61,806 bases of DNA from Azospirillum soli (GTDB lineage: Bacteria > Pseudomonadota > Alphaproteobacteria > Azospirillales > Azospirillaceae): contig NZ_JAGINQ010000031.1 of NCBI RefSeq assembly GCF_017876165.1, positions 1-61,806 on the forward strand, read 5' to 3'. Every line of letters begins with the position of its first letter. The stretch's first letter is position 1. Below the pieces are notes generated by a model that saw only the letters and a program-made list of their open reading frames with translations, was not told the origin of the DNA and made no database searches. Of this stretch, positions 32,799-41,334 are shown piece by piece. A program made the translations under genes and the position numbers.

Positions 32799-33647
32799 TT
32801 ACGGCTGGCCCCCTTCCATATGCGCCTTGAACGCCTCCGAAAATTCAGGGTGCCAACGCGACAGGGCCGGACGATTCTCGATAATATCGCCAGCGGACCA
32901 AGCGATCCTCTTCTTATCCATGTCGGGCGTTACCTCGTTGTCGGGGCAGAGGATATAGAAGTCCCCCGCGGCCATGGCGGGGAGCATGTATTCGATTACC
33001 TGTTCCGGGGTCCAGGCACCGGGCGGTTTCTCCGCAACGCCGCGCGCGCGGGTGAAACCCGTAAAGGTGAAGCCCGGGATCAGGAGGTGCGCCGACACAC
33101 GGCCACCGGTTTGCAGCAGGTCATGCGCAAGGGATTCGGTGAGCGCCTTCAACCCGGCCTTGCTGACGTTGTAAGCCGTATCGCCGGGCGGAAGGGTGAT
33201 GCCCTGTTTGGACCCGGTGTTGACCACGGCGCAGGGCCAGTCCGCGCGGAGCATGTCGGGAACAAACGCCTGAATTCCGTAGAGCGGCCCCATCAAGTTT
33301 GTCGCGATCGTTCGTTCCCACACGTCGGCGCCGGCCAAAAGGCCGCCACCGCCCTCGCGCCCCGCATTGTTCATGAGGAAGGAAACGGGACCGAAGGCGC
33401 TCGCCTGGGCCTTGAGCGCGGCAACGGCGTTCTGATCGCTTACATCGGTTCGGACGGCCAAGACCTCCGCGCCTTGCCCCCGGACCTGCTCGGCCGCGGC
33501 TTCAAGGGCCTCCGCCGCGTGATCGGCGAGGACGATCCGCATGCCCGCCTCCGTCAGACGCTGCGCGGCGGCAAGACCGATGCCGCTCGCGGCTCCCGTA
33601 ATCACGGCAACGCGCCCCGCAGCGATGGAGGGGTGAAGGCGGCTCAT
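32799..33647 (-). CDS. Short-chain dehydrogenase/reductase
   Basis: 282-residue classical SDR. Cofactor motif TGAASGIG near residue 17; LADHAAEALEAA after beta-2 with an Asp that favours NAD; NNAG near 93; catalytic Ser in NTGSKQG; and YNVSK catalytic Tyr/Lys. The C-terminal part is longer than the minimal fold. Its ATG overlaps the stop of the upstream aldo/keto reductase (ATGA), so the two oxidoreductases are produced together and probably act on successive intermediates of one pathway. The substrate cannot be read from the sequence. Confidence 0.92.
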   Translation of the reverse strand: MSRLHPSIAAGRVAVITGAASGIGLAAAQRLTEAGMRIVLADHAAEALEAAAEQVRGQGAEVLAVRTDVSDQNAVAALKAQASAFGPVSFLMNNAGREGGGGLLAGADVWERTIATNLMGPLYGIQAFVPDMLRADWPCAVVNTGSKQGITLPPGDTAYNVSKAGLKALTESLAHDLLQTGGRVSAHLLIPGFTFTGFTRARGVAEKPPGAWTPEQVIEYMLPAMAAGDFYILCPDNEVTPDMDKKRIAWSAGDIIENRPALSRWHPEFSEAFKAHMEGGQP

Positions 33648-34633
33648 ATCCGCGCCTCCAGAACTGACGCTTCAGGGGGGATCAATCCCTCAGCGCGCAG
33701 CTCTTGCCAGAGCATGTCCGGGATCTCTGCGGTCATCAGGCGAGCATTGTCCCGCACCTTATCGGGATGCTTGGCGCCTGGGATGATCGCGGCGACGACA
33801 GGATGGGCGGTGCAGAACTGCAGTGCGGCGGAGCGGAGGTCCACGCCGAAGCGCGCGCACACGGCGGCCAGCCGATCGCGCTTGGCGATCATCTCGGGCG
33901 GAGCCTCCTGGTACTCGAAGGTCTTCCCGCCCGCCAGAAGGCCGGAATTATAAGGCCCTCCGACGACAACGTGCACGCCGCGCTCGGCGCACATCGGGAA
34001 CAGCCGCGCCAGCGCCGGCTGATTGAGCAGGCTGTAGCGCCCGGCGAGCAGGAAAACGTCGGGGTCCGATCGCTCCAACGCACGCTCGCAGGGCTCGGTG
34101 AGGTTGACGCCCATGCCCCAACCTTTGATGACGCCCTCGTCCCGCAGGCGGATCAGCGCCTTGGCCGCGCCGTTCATCGCCACATCGAACAGCTCTTCCC
34201 AGGCGGGGCCATGATGATCGGCGGCGAGATCATGGATGTAGACGACATCAATCTGAGCAAGGCCCAGCCGCTGATAGCTGTCCTCGATCGAGCGCATCGT
34301 TCCGTCGTAGGTGTAGTCATAGTCGCCACGGAACGGTAGGGTGCTCACGAACGGCCCGTTGGCCGTGACGCTCGGGTCCGCCCTGAGAACCCGGCCGACC
34401 TTCGTCGAAAGCGTGAACTCCTCGCGGGGATACCGGCGCAGCACGTTTCCGAAGCGGTGCTCGGAAAGACCGTTTCCGTAATGGGGCGCCGTGTCGAAGT
34501 GACGAACGCCCGTTTCCCAGGCGGCCACCAGCGCGGCTTCTGCCGTCTCGTCCGAGACGACGTCAAACATGTTGCCGAGCGGCGCTCCGCCGAACCCCAG
34601 CGGGCCGGGCGGAGCAAAATGGGTTCGTGTCAT
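33644..34633 (-). CDS. Aldo/keto reductase (D-threo-aldose / pyridoxal dehydrogenase-like)
   Basis: 329-residue TIM-barrel NAD(P)-dependent oxidoreductase. FGGAPLGNMF, GVRHFDTAPHYGNGLSEHRFG (catalytic Asp and Tyr), STKVGR (catalytic Lys), and DVVYIHDL (catalytic His) are present, with a C-terminal IPGAKHPDKVRDN cofactor loop. The long FVSTLPFRGDYDYTYDGTMRS loop is typical of the L-fucose/D-threo-aldose 1-dehydrogenase and pyridoxal 4-dehydrogenase branch. The ATG at 34633 begins the conserved part; upstream open frame has no homology. First gene of a two-gene unit with the SDR. Confidence 0.92.
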   Translation of the reverse strand: MTRTHFAPPGPLGFGGAPLGNMFDVVSDETAEAALVAAWETGVRHFDTAPHYGNGLSEHRFGNVLRRYPREEFTLSTKVGRVLRADPSVTANGPFVSTLPFRGDYDYTYDGTMRSIEDSYQRLGLAQIDVVYIHDLAADHHGPAWEELFDVAMNGAAKALIRLRDEGVIKGWGMGVNLTEPCERALERSDPDVFLLAGRYSLLNQPALARLFPMCAERGVHVVVGGPYNSGLLAGGKTFEYQEAPPEMIAKRDRLAAVCARFGVDLRSAALQFCTAHPVVAAIIPGAKHPDKVRDNARLMTAEIPDMLWQELRAEGLIPPEASVLEARI

Positions 34634-34878
34634 GCTGCGGCCCTCAATTCGTTCATCGTTAAGTTGGAGACCCAGGCGACGAGTTTGCCCCCCTGACCGC
34701 CATCGGCCCGCAGGCGCAAGACGCTGGATAATGCCACGACCATCAGCAACAGGAGAACGCGGGCGCCGTCGCGATTTTGGATGTTGCCGCGTAGACTTGG
34801 GCGGTGGGCCTGTTGAAGAAGGCAACGGATTGAAGCGGCAAGCCTCTTTAGGACCGGACCGAAGGCACAGGGAAAGTA

Positions 34879-35775
34879 TCAGCGAACCATTCCCCACTTG
34901 CGCACCGTGTGTGTTTCGATCCAGCGGAAGACGACGTTCTCGACCAGCAGGCCGATCAGGATGACGGTGACAAGGCCGGCGAAAACCTTGTCGATGGACA
35001 GCTCGTTGCGGTTTTGGAAGATGAACCAGCCGAGCCCGCCCTTGCCCGACGACACGCCGAACACCAGCTCCGCCGCGATCAGGGTGCGCCACGCGAAGGC
35101 CCAACCAACCTTCAGTCCGGTCAGGATGGCCGGAAGGGCCGCCGGGATCAGCATGGTGACGACGTAGCGGATGCCCGTCAGGCCGTAATTGCGCCCGGCC
35201 ATGCGCAGCGTCTCCGACACCGAGGTGAAGCCGGCGTGCGTGTTCAGCGCCAGCGGCCACAGCACCGCGTGCACCAGCACGAAGGTCAGGCTGACCGCCC
35301 CTAGGCCGAACCACAGCATGGCGATGGGCAAAAGGGCGATGGCCGGCAGCGGGTTGAACATGGAAGTCAGCGTGGATAGCACGTCGTTGCCGATGCGCGT
35401 GGACACGGCGAAGCTGGTCAACACCACCGCCAGCACCACGGCGATGGCATAGCCCTTCAGCAGGACCGACAGCGACACCCAGACCATGGACAGCAGGTTT
35501 TCCCGCCAGATTCCGTCCCACAGCGCCGCTATCGTGGCGCTGAAGGTCGGGAACATCAGCGGGTTGTTCTGCCACGTGGCCGCCCCCTCCCACAGCGCCG
35601 CCACCAGGGCCAGCACCAGCAGGCGGCGCAGCGCCGTGACGTTGCTCAGCCGCTCCCAAGGGGACAGCGGGCGGGCGGCGTCGCCGATGGGGCCGGTGGT
35701 CACCACCTTACGCTCGTACTCGGGTCGCCGGGGCGGCTCGCGCTGGATGCGCGAGGAAATGGCAAGGTCGGTCAT
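34879..35775 (-). CDS. NitT/TauT-type ABC transporter permease
   Basis: 298-residue inner-membrane permease of the nitrate/sulfonate/taurine class (TauC/SsuC), with about six helices. The EAA coupling loop reads TLRMAGRNYGLTGIRYVVTMLIPAALP, followed by GLKVGWAFAWRTLIAAELVFG and GLGWFIFQNRNELSIDKVFAG. It is the last gene of a minus-strand set of binding protein, dioxygenase, ATPase and permease, and its start overlaps the ATPase stop. Substrate is probably an organosulfonate or related acid, by association with the dioxygenase. Confidence 0.92.
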   Translation of the reverse strand: MTDLAISSRIQREPPRRPEYERKVVTTGPIGDAARPLSPWERLSNVTALRRLLVLALVAALWEGAATWQNNPLMFPTFSATIAALWDGIWRENLLSMVWVSLSVLLKGYAIAVVLAVVLTSFAVSTRIGNDVLSTLTSMFNPLPAIALLPIAMLWFGLGAVSLTFVLVHAVLWPLALNTHAGFTSVSETLRMAGRNYGLTGIRYVVTMLIPAALPAILTGLKVGWAFAWRTLIAAELVFGVSSGKGGLGWFIFQNRNELSIDKVFAGLVTVILIGLLVENVVFRWIETHTVRKWGMVR

Positions 35776-36611
35776 GCGCGCACCTCCTCGACCCGGTCAT
35801 TTTCAACTTGGTCCGCGAACAGCATGGTGTGAATGCGGTTGGCGGTGGCCTGGAACTCCGGACTGCCGACGGCGAAATGGTCGTAGCCGTCGCAGTTCAG
35901 CTCCGCCTTCACCTGTCCGGGGTGCGGCGACAGCACGAGGATGCGCGAGCCGACCACCAGCGCCTCCTCGATGGAGTGGGTGACGAACAGGACAGTGAAA
36001 CGCACCTCGTCCCAGAGCTGAAGCAACTCCTCCTGCATCTTGCGGCGGGTCAGCGCGTCGAGTGCCGCGAAGGGCTCGTCCATCAGCAGGATGTCCGGCT
36101 CCATCGCCATGGCCCGCGCGATGGCGACCCGCTGCTTCATACCGCCTGAGAGCATGTGCGGATGGACGTCGGCGAACTTGGACAGGTTCACCTTGGCGAT
36201 ACAGTCCAGCGCCTTTTCCTCCGCTTCCCGGCGCGACGCCTTGCCGCTGGCGAGCAGCGGGAACATGACGTTCTGCTTGACCGTCTTCCACGGCGGCAGT
36301 TGGTCGAACTCCTGGAACACCATCATGCGGTCGGGTCCCGGCCCCTTCACCGCGCGGCCGTTCAGCCGGATCGCGCCCGCGACCGGCTGGAGGAAACCGC
36401 CCACCGCCTTCAGCAGCGAGGACTTGCCGCAGCCCGACGGCCCCAGCAGCACGTAGCGTTCCGCCTGGAACACCTGGAAATCGACCCGGTAGGTGGCGGT
36501 GACGAGGTGCCGGCGCGTCTTGTACTGCAAGGTGACGCCGGACACGTCCAGCAGCGGGCGTTCGGAAACCTTGTCGGTGTCCACAACGTCCAGAGAGGTC
36601 AGCGCGTTCAT
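35772..36611 (-). CDS. NitT/TauT-type ABC transporter ATPase
   Basis: 279-residue cytoplasmic ATPase (TauB/SsuB class). Walker A GPSGCGKSS, Q-loop VFQEFDQLPPW, signature MLSGGMKQRVAIARAMA, Walker B DILLMDEPFAALD, and H-loop FVTHSIEEALVVG. The start at 36611 has GGGAG 8 nt upstream. It overlaps the permease by ATGA and lies 84 nt downstream of the dioxygenase gene. The C-terminal extension after residue 235 is normal for this class. Confidence 0.93.
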   Translation of the reverse strand: MNALTSLDVVDTDKVSERPLLDVSGVTLQYKTRRHLVTATYRVDFQVFQAERYVLLGPSGCGKSSLLKAVGGFLQPVAGAIRLNGRAVKGPGPDRMMVFQEFDQLPPWKTVKQNVMFPLLASGKASRREAEEKALDCIAKVNLSKFADVHPHMLSGGMKQRVAIARAMAMEPDILLMDEPFAALDALTRRKMQEELLQLWDEVRFTVLFVTHSIEEALVVGSRILVLSPHPGQVKAELNCDGYDHFAVGSPEFQATANRIHTMLFADQVENDRVEEVRA

Positions 36612-36695
36612 CGTCTCAGCTCCCGGTTTGGCGCAGACGTTGGCACGGTGGCGGTACGGGAGGCGTGGGACCCCGCACCGCCGCCGCAGGTCGCC

Positions 36696-37604
36696 TCAGG
36701 CCGCGAGGCTCGGTTTCTTGCCGAGAACGCGCGTCACGCTCCGGCGCCCGTCCACGCTGACGGCCGGTTCGCCGGCCACCGTAGTGCGGCGGACGACGCG
36801 CGGGCGATCGCCGTAGTCATCCACGGCGCGGTGGATGGTGGCCCGGTTGTCCCAGATCGCCACGTCACCCGGCGACCAGTGCCAGCGCACCGTGTTCTCC
36901 GGCCGGGTCGCATGGTCGTTGAAGATGCCGATCAACCGTTGGCTGTCCGACGTGGTGAAGCCTTTCAACCGTTGCAGGAAATGGCCGACGATCAGCGTGC
37001 GTTCGCCGGTGACCGGGTGCACCGCGACCAGCGGATGCTCCGTCTCGTAGACAGTGGAGGTGAAGACCTCCTTGAAGCGCTTCAGCCCGTCCTCCCGCAC
37101 GGTGACGCGGTCGCCGGCATAGTCGTACTGGTTGGTGTGAATGGCCCAAATCTTGTCGGCGAAGTCGCGCAGCGCCTCCGGCAGTTCCTTATAGGCCGCG
37201 ACCGTGTTGCCCCACAGCGTGTCCCCGCCCCTGTCCGGCAGCACATGCGGGCGCAGGATGCTGATACTGGGATAGGCGTCGACGAAGGTGATGTCCGCGT
37301 GCCAGGAGCTGGCGCGCTCCCCGCGCGAGCCGTCCACGTCGAAGATCGCCTGCGTCCCGCCCAGCGAAGGCACCGTCGGATGGCCGACCAAATCACCCCA
37401 AAGACGGCCGAAGGCCTCCTGCTGGGCGTCATCGATGTGGTGCTGGTCGCGGACGAAGATCACCTTGTGCTCGTACACCGCGTCCTGGATCGCCTTCAGC
37501 GTCGCCGGGTGCAGGTCGCCCGACAGTTGGACGCCGCGCACTTCGGCGCCGATGTTGCCGTTGATCGGCTTGATGTCCAGAGCGGAGGGGGTGGAAACGC
37601 TCAT
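36696..37604 (-). CDS. TauD/TfdA-family Fe(II)/2-oxoglutarate dioxygenase
   Basis: 302-residue dioxygenase that likely hydroxylates and cleaves a sulfonate or similar substrate to release sulfite and an aldehyde. The facial triad is visible: WHADITF gives His and Asp, and NRATIHRAVDDY gives the distal His; RVVRRTTVAG supplies the 2-oxoglutarate-binding Arg. GGDTLWGNTVAAYKELP and HPLVAVHPVTGERTLIVG are family blocks. The start at 37604 has AGGAGA 8 nt upstream. It sits inside an ABC transporter operon, between binding protein and ATPase. The substrate differs possibly from that of the second TauD (38691-39539); the two are clearly diverged. Confidence 0.92.
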   Translation of the reverse strand: MSVSTPSALDIKPINGNIGAEVRGVQLSGDLHPATLKAIQDAVYEHKVIFVRDQHHIDDAQQEAFGRLWGDLVGHPTVPSLGGTQAIFDVDGSRGERASSWHADITFVDAYPSISILRPHVLPDRGGDTLWGNTVAAYKELPEALRDFADKIWAIHTNQYDYAGDRVTVREDGLKRFKEVFTSTVYETEHPLVAVHPVTGERTLIVGHFLQRLKGFTTSDSQRLIGIFNDHATRPENTVRWHWSPGDVAIWDNRATIHRAVDDYGDRPRVVRRTTVAGEPAVSVDGRRSVTRVLGKKPSLAA

Positions 37605-37650
37605 CGACCAATCTCCTGTTGGTGAGGAAGGGGGAGAATGAAAGCTTGGA

Positions 37651-38667
37651 TTAGCTGCCGGACTCGCCGTGCAGGATCGGGAACACGTAGTCCTTCCAGG
37701 ACTCCGGCTTGTTCTTCAGGGAGCCGACCCGATGCATGAAGTCGGCGATCACGCCGGTGTTGTGCGGGACCAGCGAGTAGCTGATGTCCGGGTTGTTCAG
37801 CAGCTTCACCACGTCCTCGTGGCTCAGCTTGCTGGATTCCTCGGCAAGGTAGATGCGCGCGGACTCGGCCTTGTCGCGCGCGATCAGGGCGAAGCCGTCG
37901 CGCAGCGCGTCCACCACGGCGGCGACGACCTTGGGGTTCTCCTCGTAGAATTTCGAAGTAGCGTAGGCCAGGACCAGCGTCGCCTCGCCGATCACGTCGC
38001 GCGAATTCAGGATATGGTGGACGTTTGGGGAGGCCAACTGGATCGTGCCGTAGGTCGGCGTGGTGATGTGCCCGGTGATCTCGGTCTTGCCGGACACCAG
38101 CGCGGCGGTGGCCTCCGGCGGGCTGAGCGTCACCGTCAGCGGCTCCAGGTCGTAATGATGACCCGGCCCGAACTCCTTCTCCGCCGCGATCTGCAACACG
38201 ACGGAGTTGATGGAGATCTTCACCGCCGGAACTGCGATGCGGTCCTTCTCCGTCAGGTCGCGGATGCTGCGGACGTTCGGGTTGTTGCTGTTCACCCAAT
38301 AGGCCGAGGAGTCGAGCCCGGCCAGCGCCTTGACGTTCAGCCCGCCGCGCGTTTTGTCCCAGATGGTCAGCAGCGGCGAGATGCCGGCGGCCACGATGTG
38401 GGCGTTGCCGCTGAGCAGCGCGTCGTTCAGCGCCACCCCGCCGCTCAGCACCTGCCAGCTGACCTTGACCTTCCCGGCCCCGCGCGCCTCGGCGTACTTC
38501 TCGATCAGCTGCTGGTTCTTGGCAATCATCAGCGGCAGATAGCCGAGGCCGTACTGGATGCCGATCTTCAGCTCCGGCACCTCGGCGCGCGAGGCGCCCG
38601 GCGCCAGCGCCGCCCCCAGAGCCACGGCGAGGCCGAGCCACGCCCCGCGAATCTTACCGAAAGCCAT
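37651..38667 (-). CDS. NitT/TauT-type substrate-binding protein
   Basis: 338-residue periplasmic binding protein with a signal sequence (IRGAWLGLAVALGAALAPGASRA). IGIQYGLGYLPLMIAKNQQL is the usual opening, followed by LLSGNAHIVAAGISPLLT, and ALVSGKTEITGHITTPTYGT in the second lobe. The ATG at 38667 begins the signal peptide; upstream sequence in frame is not signal-like. It lies 23 nt downstream of tauD (38691-39539), so it could be read together with the tau operon, but it leads the next set (dioxygenase, ATPase, permease). Confidence 0.9.
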   Translation of the reverse strand: MAFGKIRGAWLGLAVALGAALAPGASRAEVPELKIGIQYGLGYLPLMIAKNQQLIEKYAEARGAGKVKVSWQVLSGGVALNDALLSGNAHIVAAGISPLLTIWDKTRGGLNVKALAGLDSSAYWVNSNNPNVRSIRDLTEKDRIAVPAVKISINSVVLQIAAEKEFGPGHHYDLEPLTVTLSPPEATAALVSGKTEITGHITTPTYGTIQLASPNVHHILNSRDVIGEATLVLAYATSKFYEENPKVVAAVVDALRDGFALIARDKAESARIYLAEESSKLSHEDVVKLLNNPDISYSLVPHNTGVIADFMHRVGSLKNKPESWKDYVFPILHGESGS

Positions 38668-38690
38668 TCCTCGTCTCCTCGTCGCAGGGG

Positions 38691-39539
38691 TCAGTAGGGG
38701 CGGTCGCCGAGCACGGTGGCGCGGTGCATGACGCGCCGGTGCGGCAGGTAGTCGTTGACCGCGTAATGCTGGGTCGAGCGGTTGTCCCAGATCGCCAGAT
38801 CGTCCGGCTTCCACTGCCAGCGCACGGTGAATTCCGGCCGGGCGATGTGGTCGAAGAGGAAGCCAAGAATGCTGGCGCTTTCCTTCTCCGTCAGGCCGAG
38901 GATGCGGGTGGTGAAGTTCTCGCTGACGAACAGAGCCTTGGCGCCGGACACCGGGTGGGTGCGGATCACCGGATGGGTCAGCGGCGGGTGTTTGTCGCGC
39001 GCTTCGCGCCAGCGTTCATGGATGGCCGGGCCGGTGTGCCGCCATTCCGGGAAGGCCTTGGTAAAGTCGTGCACCGCCCGCAACGGTTCCAGCAGCCGGC
39101 GGATGGGGGCGGACAGCGCCTCGTAAGCGGCGACGTTGCTCGCCCACACCGTGTCGCCGCCCTGCGGCGGGATGATCTTTCCGGACAGGGCGACGATGGC
39201 CGGCGGCGTCTCGATGAAGGTGACGTCGGTGTGCCAGACGTCGTTGTCCGTCGGGTTGTGCGACCCGGTGTCCAGCACCATGATCTCGGGCTGCTCCGGC
39301 ACGTTCGGGTAGACCGGGTGGATGTGCAGGTCGCCGAAGCGGGCGGCGAAGTCGCGCTGCTGGCGGGGGTTGAGCGGCTGGTTCTCGAAGAACAGCACGT
39401 GGTGCGTAACCAGCGCCCGCTCCAGCGCCGCGAAGCTGTTCTCGGACAGCGGGCGGGTCAGGTCGATCCCCGTCACGCGGGCGCCGATGGACGGGCTGAT
39501 GGGGGCGATGGTCAGGGTGGGAAGCGCAACATCTGGCAT
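38691..39539 (-). CDS. tauD: Taurine dioxygenase (TauD)
   Basis: 282 residues, the length of known TauD enzymes, which use Fe(II), oxygen and 2-oxoglutarate to split taurine into sulfite and aminoacetaldehyde. The triad is VWHTDVTF (His, Asp) and RSTQHYAVNDY (distal His), with HRRVMHRATVLGDRPY at the end giving the 2-oxoglutarate Arg. SIGARVTGIDLTRPLS and LFFENQPLNPRQQRDFAARFG are typical TauD N-terminal blocks. It is the fourth gene of a tauABCD set in canonical order, 23 nt after tauC. Confidence 0.92.
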   Translation of the reverse strand: MPDVALPTLTIAPISPSIGARVTGIDLTRPLSENSFAALERALVTHHVLFFENQPLNPRQQRDFAARFGDLHIHPVYPNVPEQPEIMVLDTGSHNPTDNDVWHTDVTFIETPPAIVALSGKIIPPQGGDTVWASNVAAYEALSAPIRRLLEPLRAVHDFTKAFPEWRHTGPAIHERWREARDKHPPLTHPVIRTHPVSGAKALFVSENFTTRILGLTEKESASILGFLFDHIARPEFTVRWQWKPDDLAIWDNRSTQHYAVNDYLPHRRVMHRATVLGDRPY

Positions 39540-39562
39540 GTGAAATCCCCCTTTAGGAAGGT

Positions 39563-40405
39563 TTATTGGCGCCCCTGCCAGGGCACGAAAATCCGTTGAA
39601 AGAGCCGCACCAGCAGTTCCAGCGCGAAGGCCACGGCGGCGATGACGAGGATTCCCAGCACCACCACGTCGGTGACGAGGAACTGAGCGGCCGACTGGAC
39701 CATGAAGCCGAGGCCGCGCGTTGCCGCCACCAGCTCCGCCGCGACCAGCGTGGACCAGCCGGCCCCAAGGCCGATGCGCACGCCGGTCAGAATGTCCGGC
39801 AGGGCGCTGGGCAGGACGACGAGGCCAACCACCTGAAACCGGGTGGCGCCCAGCGAGCGGGCGGCGTTCACCCGCTCCGCATCGACGGAGCGCACGCCGG
39901 CCGCCGTCGCGATGGCGATGGGCGCGAAGATGGCGAGGTAGATGAGCAGAACCTTCGAGCCCTCGCCGATGCCGAACCAGATGACGATCAGCGGCAGATA
40001 GGCCAGCGGCGGGATCGGTCGGTAGAACTCGATCACCGGTTCCAGCACGCCGCGCGCCAGCGGACTCAGGCCCAGCGCAAGGCCGGCGGGGACCGCCGTC
40101 AGGATGGCGAACAGGAGTGCGGCGAACACGCGCCCCAGGCTGGCGCCGAGATGCTCGGCCAGGGTGGAATCGACGAAGCCCTCCGTCCACACCCGCACCG
40201 CTTGGCCCGCGACCGCCTCGGGCGACGGCAGGAACAGCGGCGGCACAAGGCCGAAGTGCGATGCCGCCCACCAGCCTCCCAGCATCAGCGCCACGGTGAG
40301 AAGGGCGGCCCGCGCCGTTGGGGATAGCGGGCAGGAGCGGTGCGGCGCCTCCCTCCCGCCGTCGGGCGAAGCAAGGCCATAGAGAAGCGCTTCGATTTCG
40401 GACAT
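39563..40405 (-). CDS. tauC: Taurine ABC transporter permease (TauC)
   Basis: 280-residue inner-membrane permease with about six helices after a polar N-terminus. FLPSPEAV, LGASLGRVFAALLFA, EFYRPIPPLAYLPLIVIWFG and the EAA loop AARSLGATRFQVVGLVVLPSALPDILTGVRIGLG are standard TauC/SsuC features. Only 4 nt separate it from tauB and 23 nt from tauD. Confidence 0.93.
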   Translation of the reverse strand: MSEIEALLYGLASPDGGREAPHRSCPLSPTARAALLTVALMLGGWWAASHFGLVPPLFLPSPEAVAGQAVRVWTEGFVDSTLAEHLGASLGRVFAALLFAILTAVPAGLALGLSPLARGVLEPVIEFYRPIPPLAYLPLIVIWFGIGEGSKVLLIYLAIFAPIAIATAAGVRSVDAERVNAARSLGATRFQVVGLVVLPSALPDILTGVRIGLGAGWSTLVAAELVAATRGLGFMVQSAAQFLVTDVVVLGILVIAAVAFALELLVRLFQRIFVPWQGRQ

Positions 40406-40409
40406 GGCG

Positions 40410-41192
40410 TCACTCCCCGGCGGCGGCGAAGACGAGGTCGCGGACGCGTTCGCGCGCCGCGATGAAGGCGGGATCGGACTTCACGGCCCGCGCGGGCTCC
40501 CCGGACGCCACCCGCCGGCCGAAATCAAGGTCGAGCGTTGCGGTGATCCGGCCGGGGCGCGGCGACATGACCAGCAGCCGGGTCGCCAGGAACACCGCCT
40601 CCTCAATGCCATGGGTGATGAGGAAGATGCTTTTGCCGGTGCGCGCCCAGACCTCCAGGATCAGTTCCTGCATCTGTTCGCGCGTCATAGCGTCGAGCGC
40701 GCCCAGCGGCTCGTCCATCAGCAGCACCTCCGGGTCGGCGGTCAGCGCGCGGGCCAACCCGACGCGCTGGCGCATGCCGCCCGATAGCTGCCAGACGCGG
40801 TGCCCGGCAAAGCCCCCTAGCCCGACGAGGTCGAGCACGGCGCGCGCCCTCTCCTGCCGCTCCGCCTTGAGCATTCCCTTCAGCCGCAGCCCGAAGGCCA
40901 CGTTGTCGAGGACACTGAGCCAGGGGAAAAGCGCGTCGTTCTGAAACACCACGCCGCGCTCCGCCCCTGGCCCGGTGACGAGGGCCGTGCCCAGGGCTAC
41001 CCGTCCGGACGTGGGAGGCAGAAAGCCGGCCATCAGGTTCAGCAAGGTGGTCTTGCCGCAACCCGACGCCCCCAGCGCCACGACGAAGCCCCCCGGTTCC
41101 ACCGCGACCGACACCCGGTCGAGCGCGGTGACCGTCCCCCCGGCGGGGGACGGAAAGCGCACGGTTGCATCGAGGACGCTCAGGGTGGGCAT
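40410..41192 (-). CDS. tauB: Taurine ABC transporter ATPase (TauB)
   Basis: 260-residue ATPase. Walker A GASGCGKTT, Q-loop VFQNDALFPW, signature QLSGGMRQRVGLARAL, Walker B EVLLMDEPLGALD, H-loop LITHGIEEAVFLA. It is separated from tauA by about 140 bp that contain a large palindromic repeat, and is 4 nt from tauC. The ATG at 41192 follows a purine-rich GGAG stretch. Confidence 0.93.
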   Translation of the reverse strand: MPTLSVLDATVRFPSPAGGTVTALDRVSVAVEPGGFVVALGASGCGKTTLLNLMAGFLPPTSGRVALGTALVTGPGAERGVVFQNDALFPWLSVLDNVAFGLRLKGMLKAERQERARAVLDLVGLGGFAGHRVWQLSGGMRQRVGLARALTADPEVLLMDEPLGALDAMTREQMQELILEVWARTGKSIFLITHGIEEAVFLATRLLVMSPRPGRITATLDLDFGRRVASGEPARAVKSDPAFIAARERVRDLVFAAAGE

Positions 41193-41228
41193 GGAGGATC
41201 TCCGGCGGGATGTTTGAAGCGCTGCGGT

Positions 41229-41325
41229 GGGCCCCCACCCAACCCTCCCCCATGCTGCGCACGGGGGAGGGCCTTTTCGTCTCCCTCCCCCGCCGTCAGG
41301 TGGGGGAGGGTCGGGGTGGGGGCCC
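41229..41325. repeat. Large GC-rich compound palindrome between tauA and tauB
   Basis: An outer inverted repeat (41229-41251 with 41301-41325, built on GGGCCCCCACC and GGTGGGGGCCC) encloses two inner hairpins made of CCTCCCCC/GGGGGAGG arms. It has the look of a REP/BIME-like intergenic repeat. In an operon, such a structure can shield upstream tauA mRNA from decay or attenuate reading into tauB. Confidence 0.7.
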
Positions 41326-41334
41326 GATGCGGAT

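Noticed and set aside
33644..35659. A 670-residue fusion of a transporter-like region with the aldo/keto reductase
   Set aside because: Only the last 329 residues match a family; the upstream part is a shadow of the ABC permease frame.
41229..41325. Rho-independent terminator of tauA
   Set aside because: The structure is nested and lacks a U-run on the transcript strand; tauB follows in the usual operon order, so full termination is unlikely.
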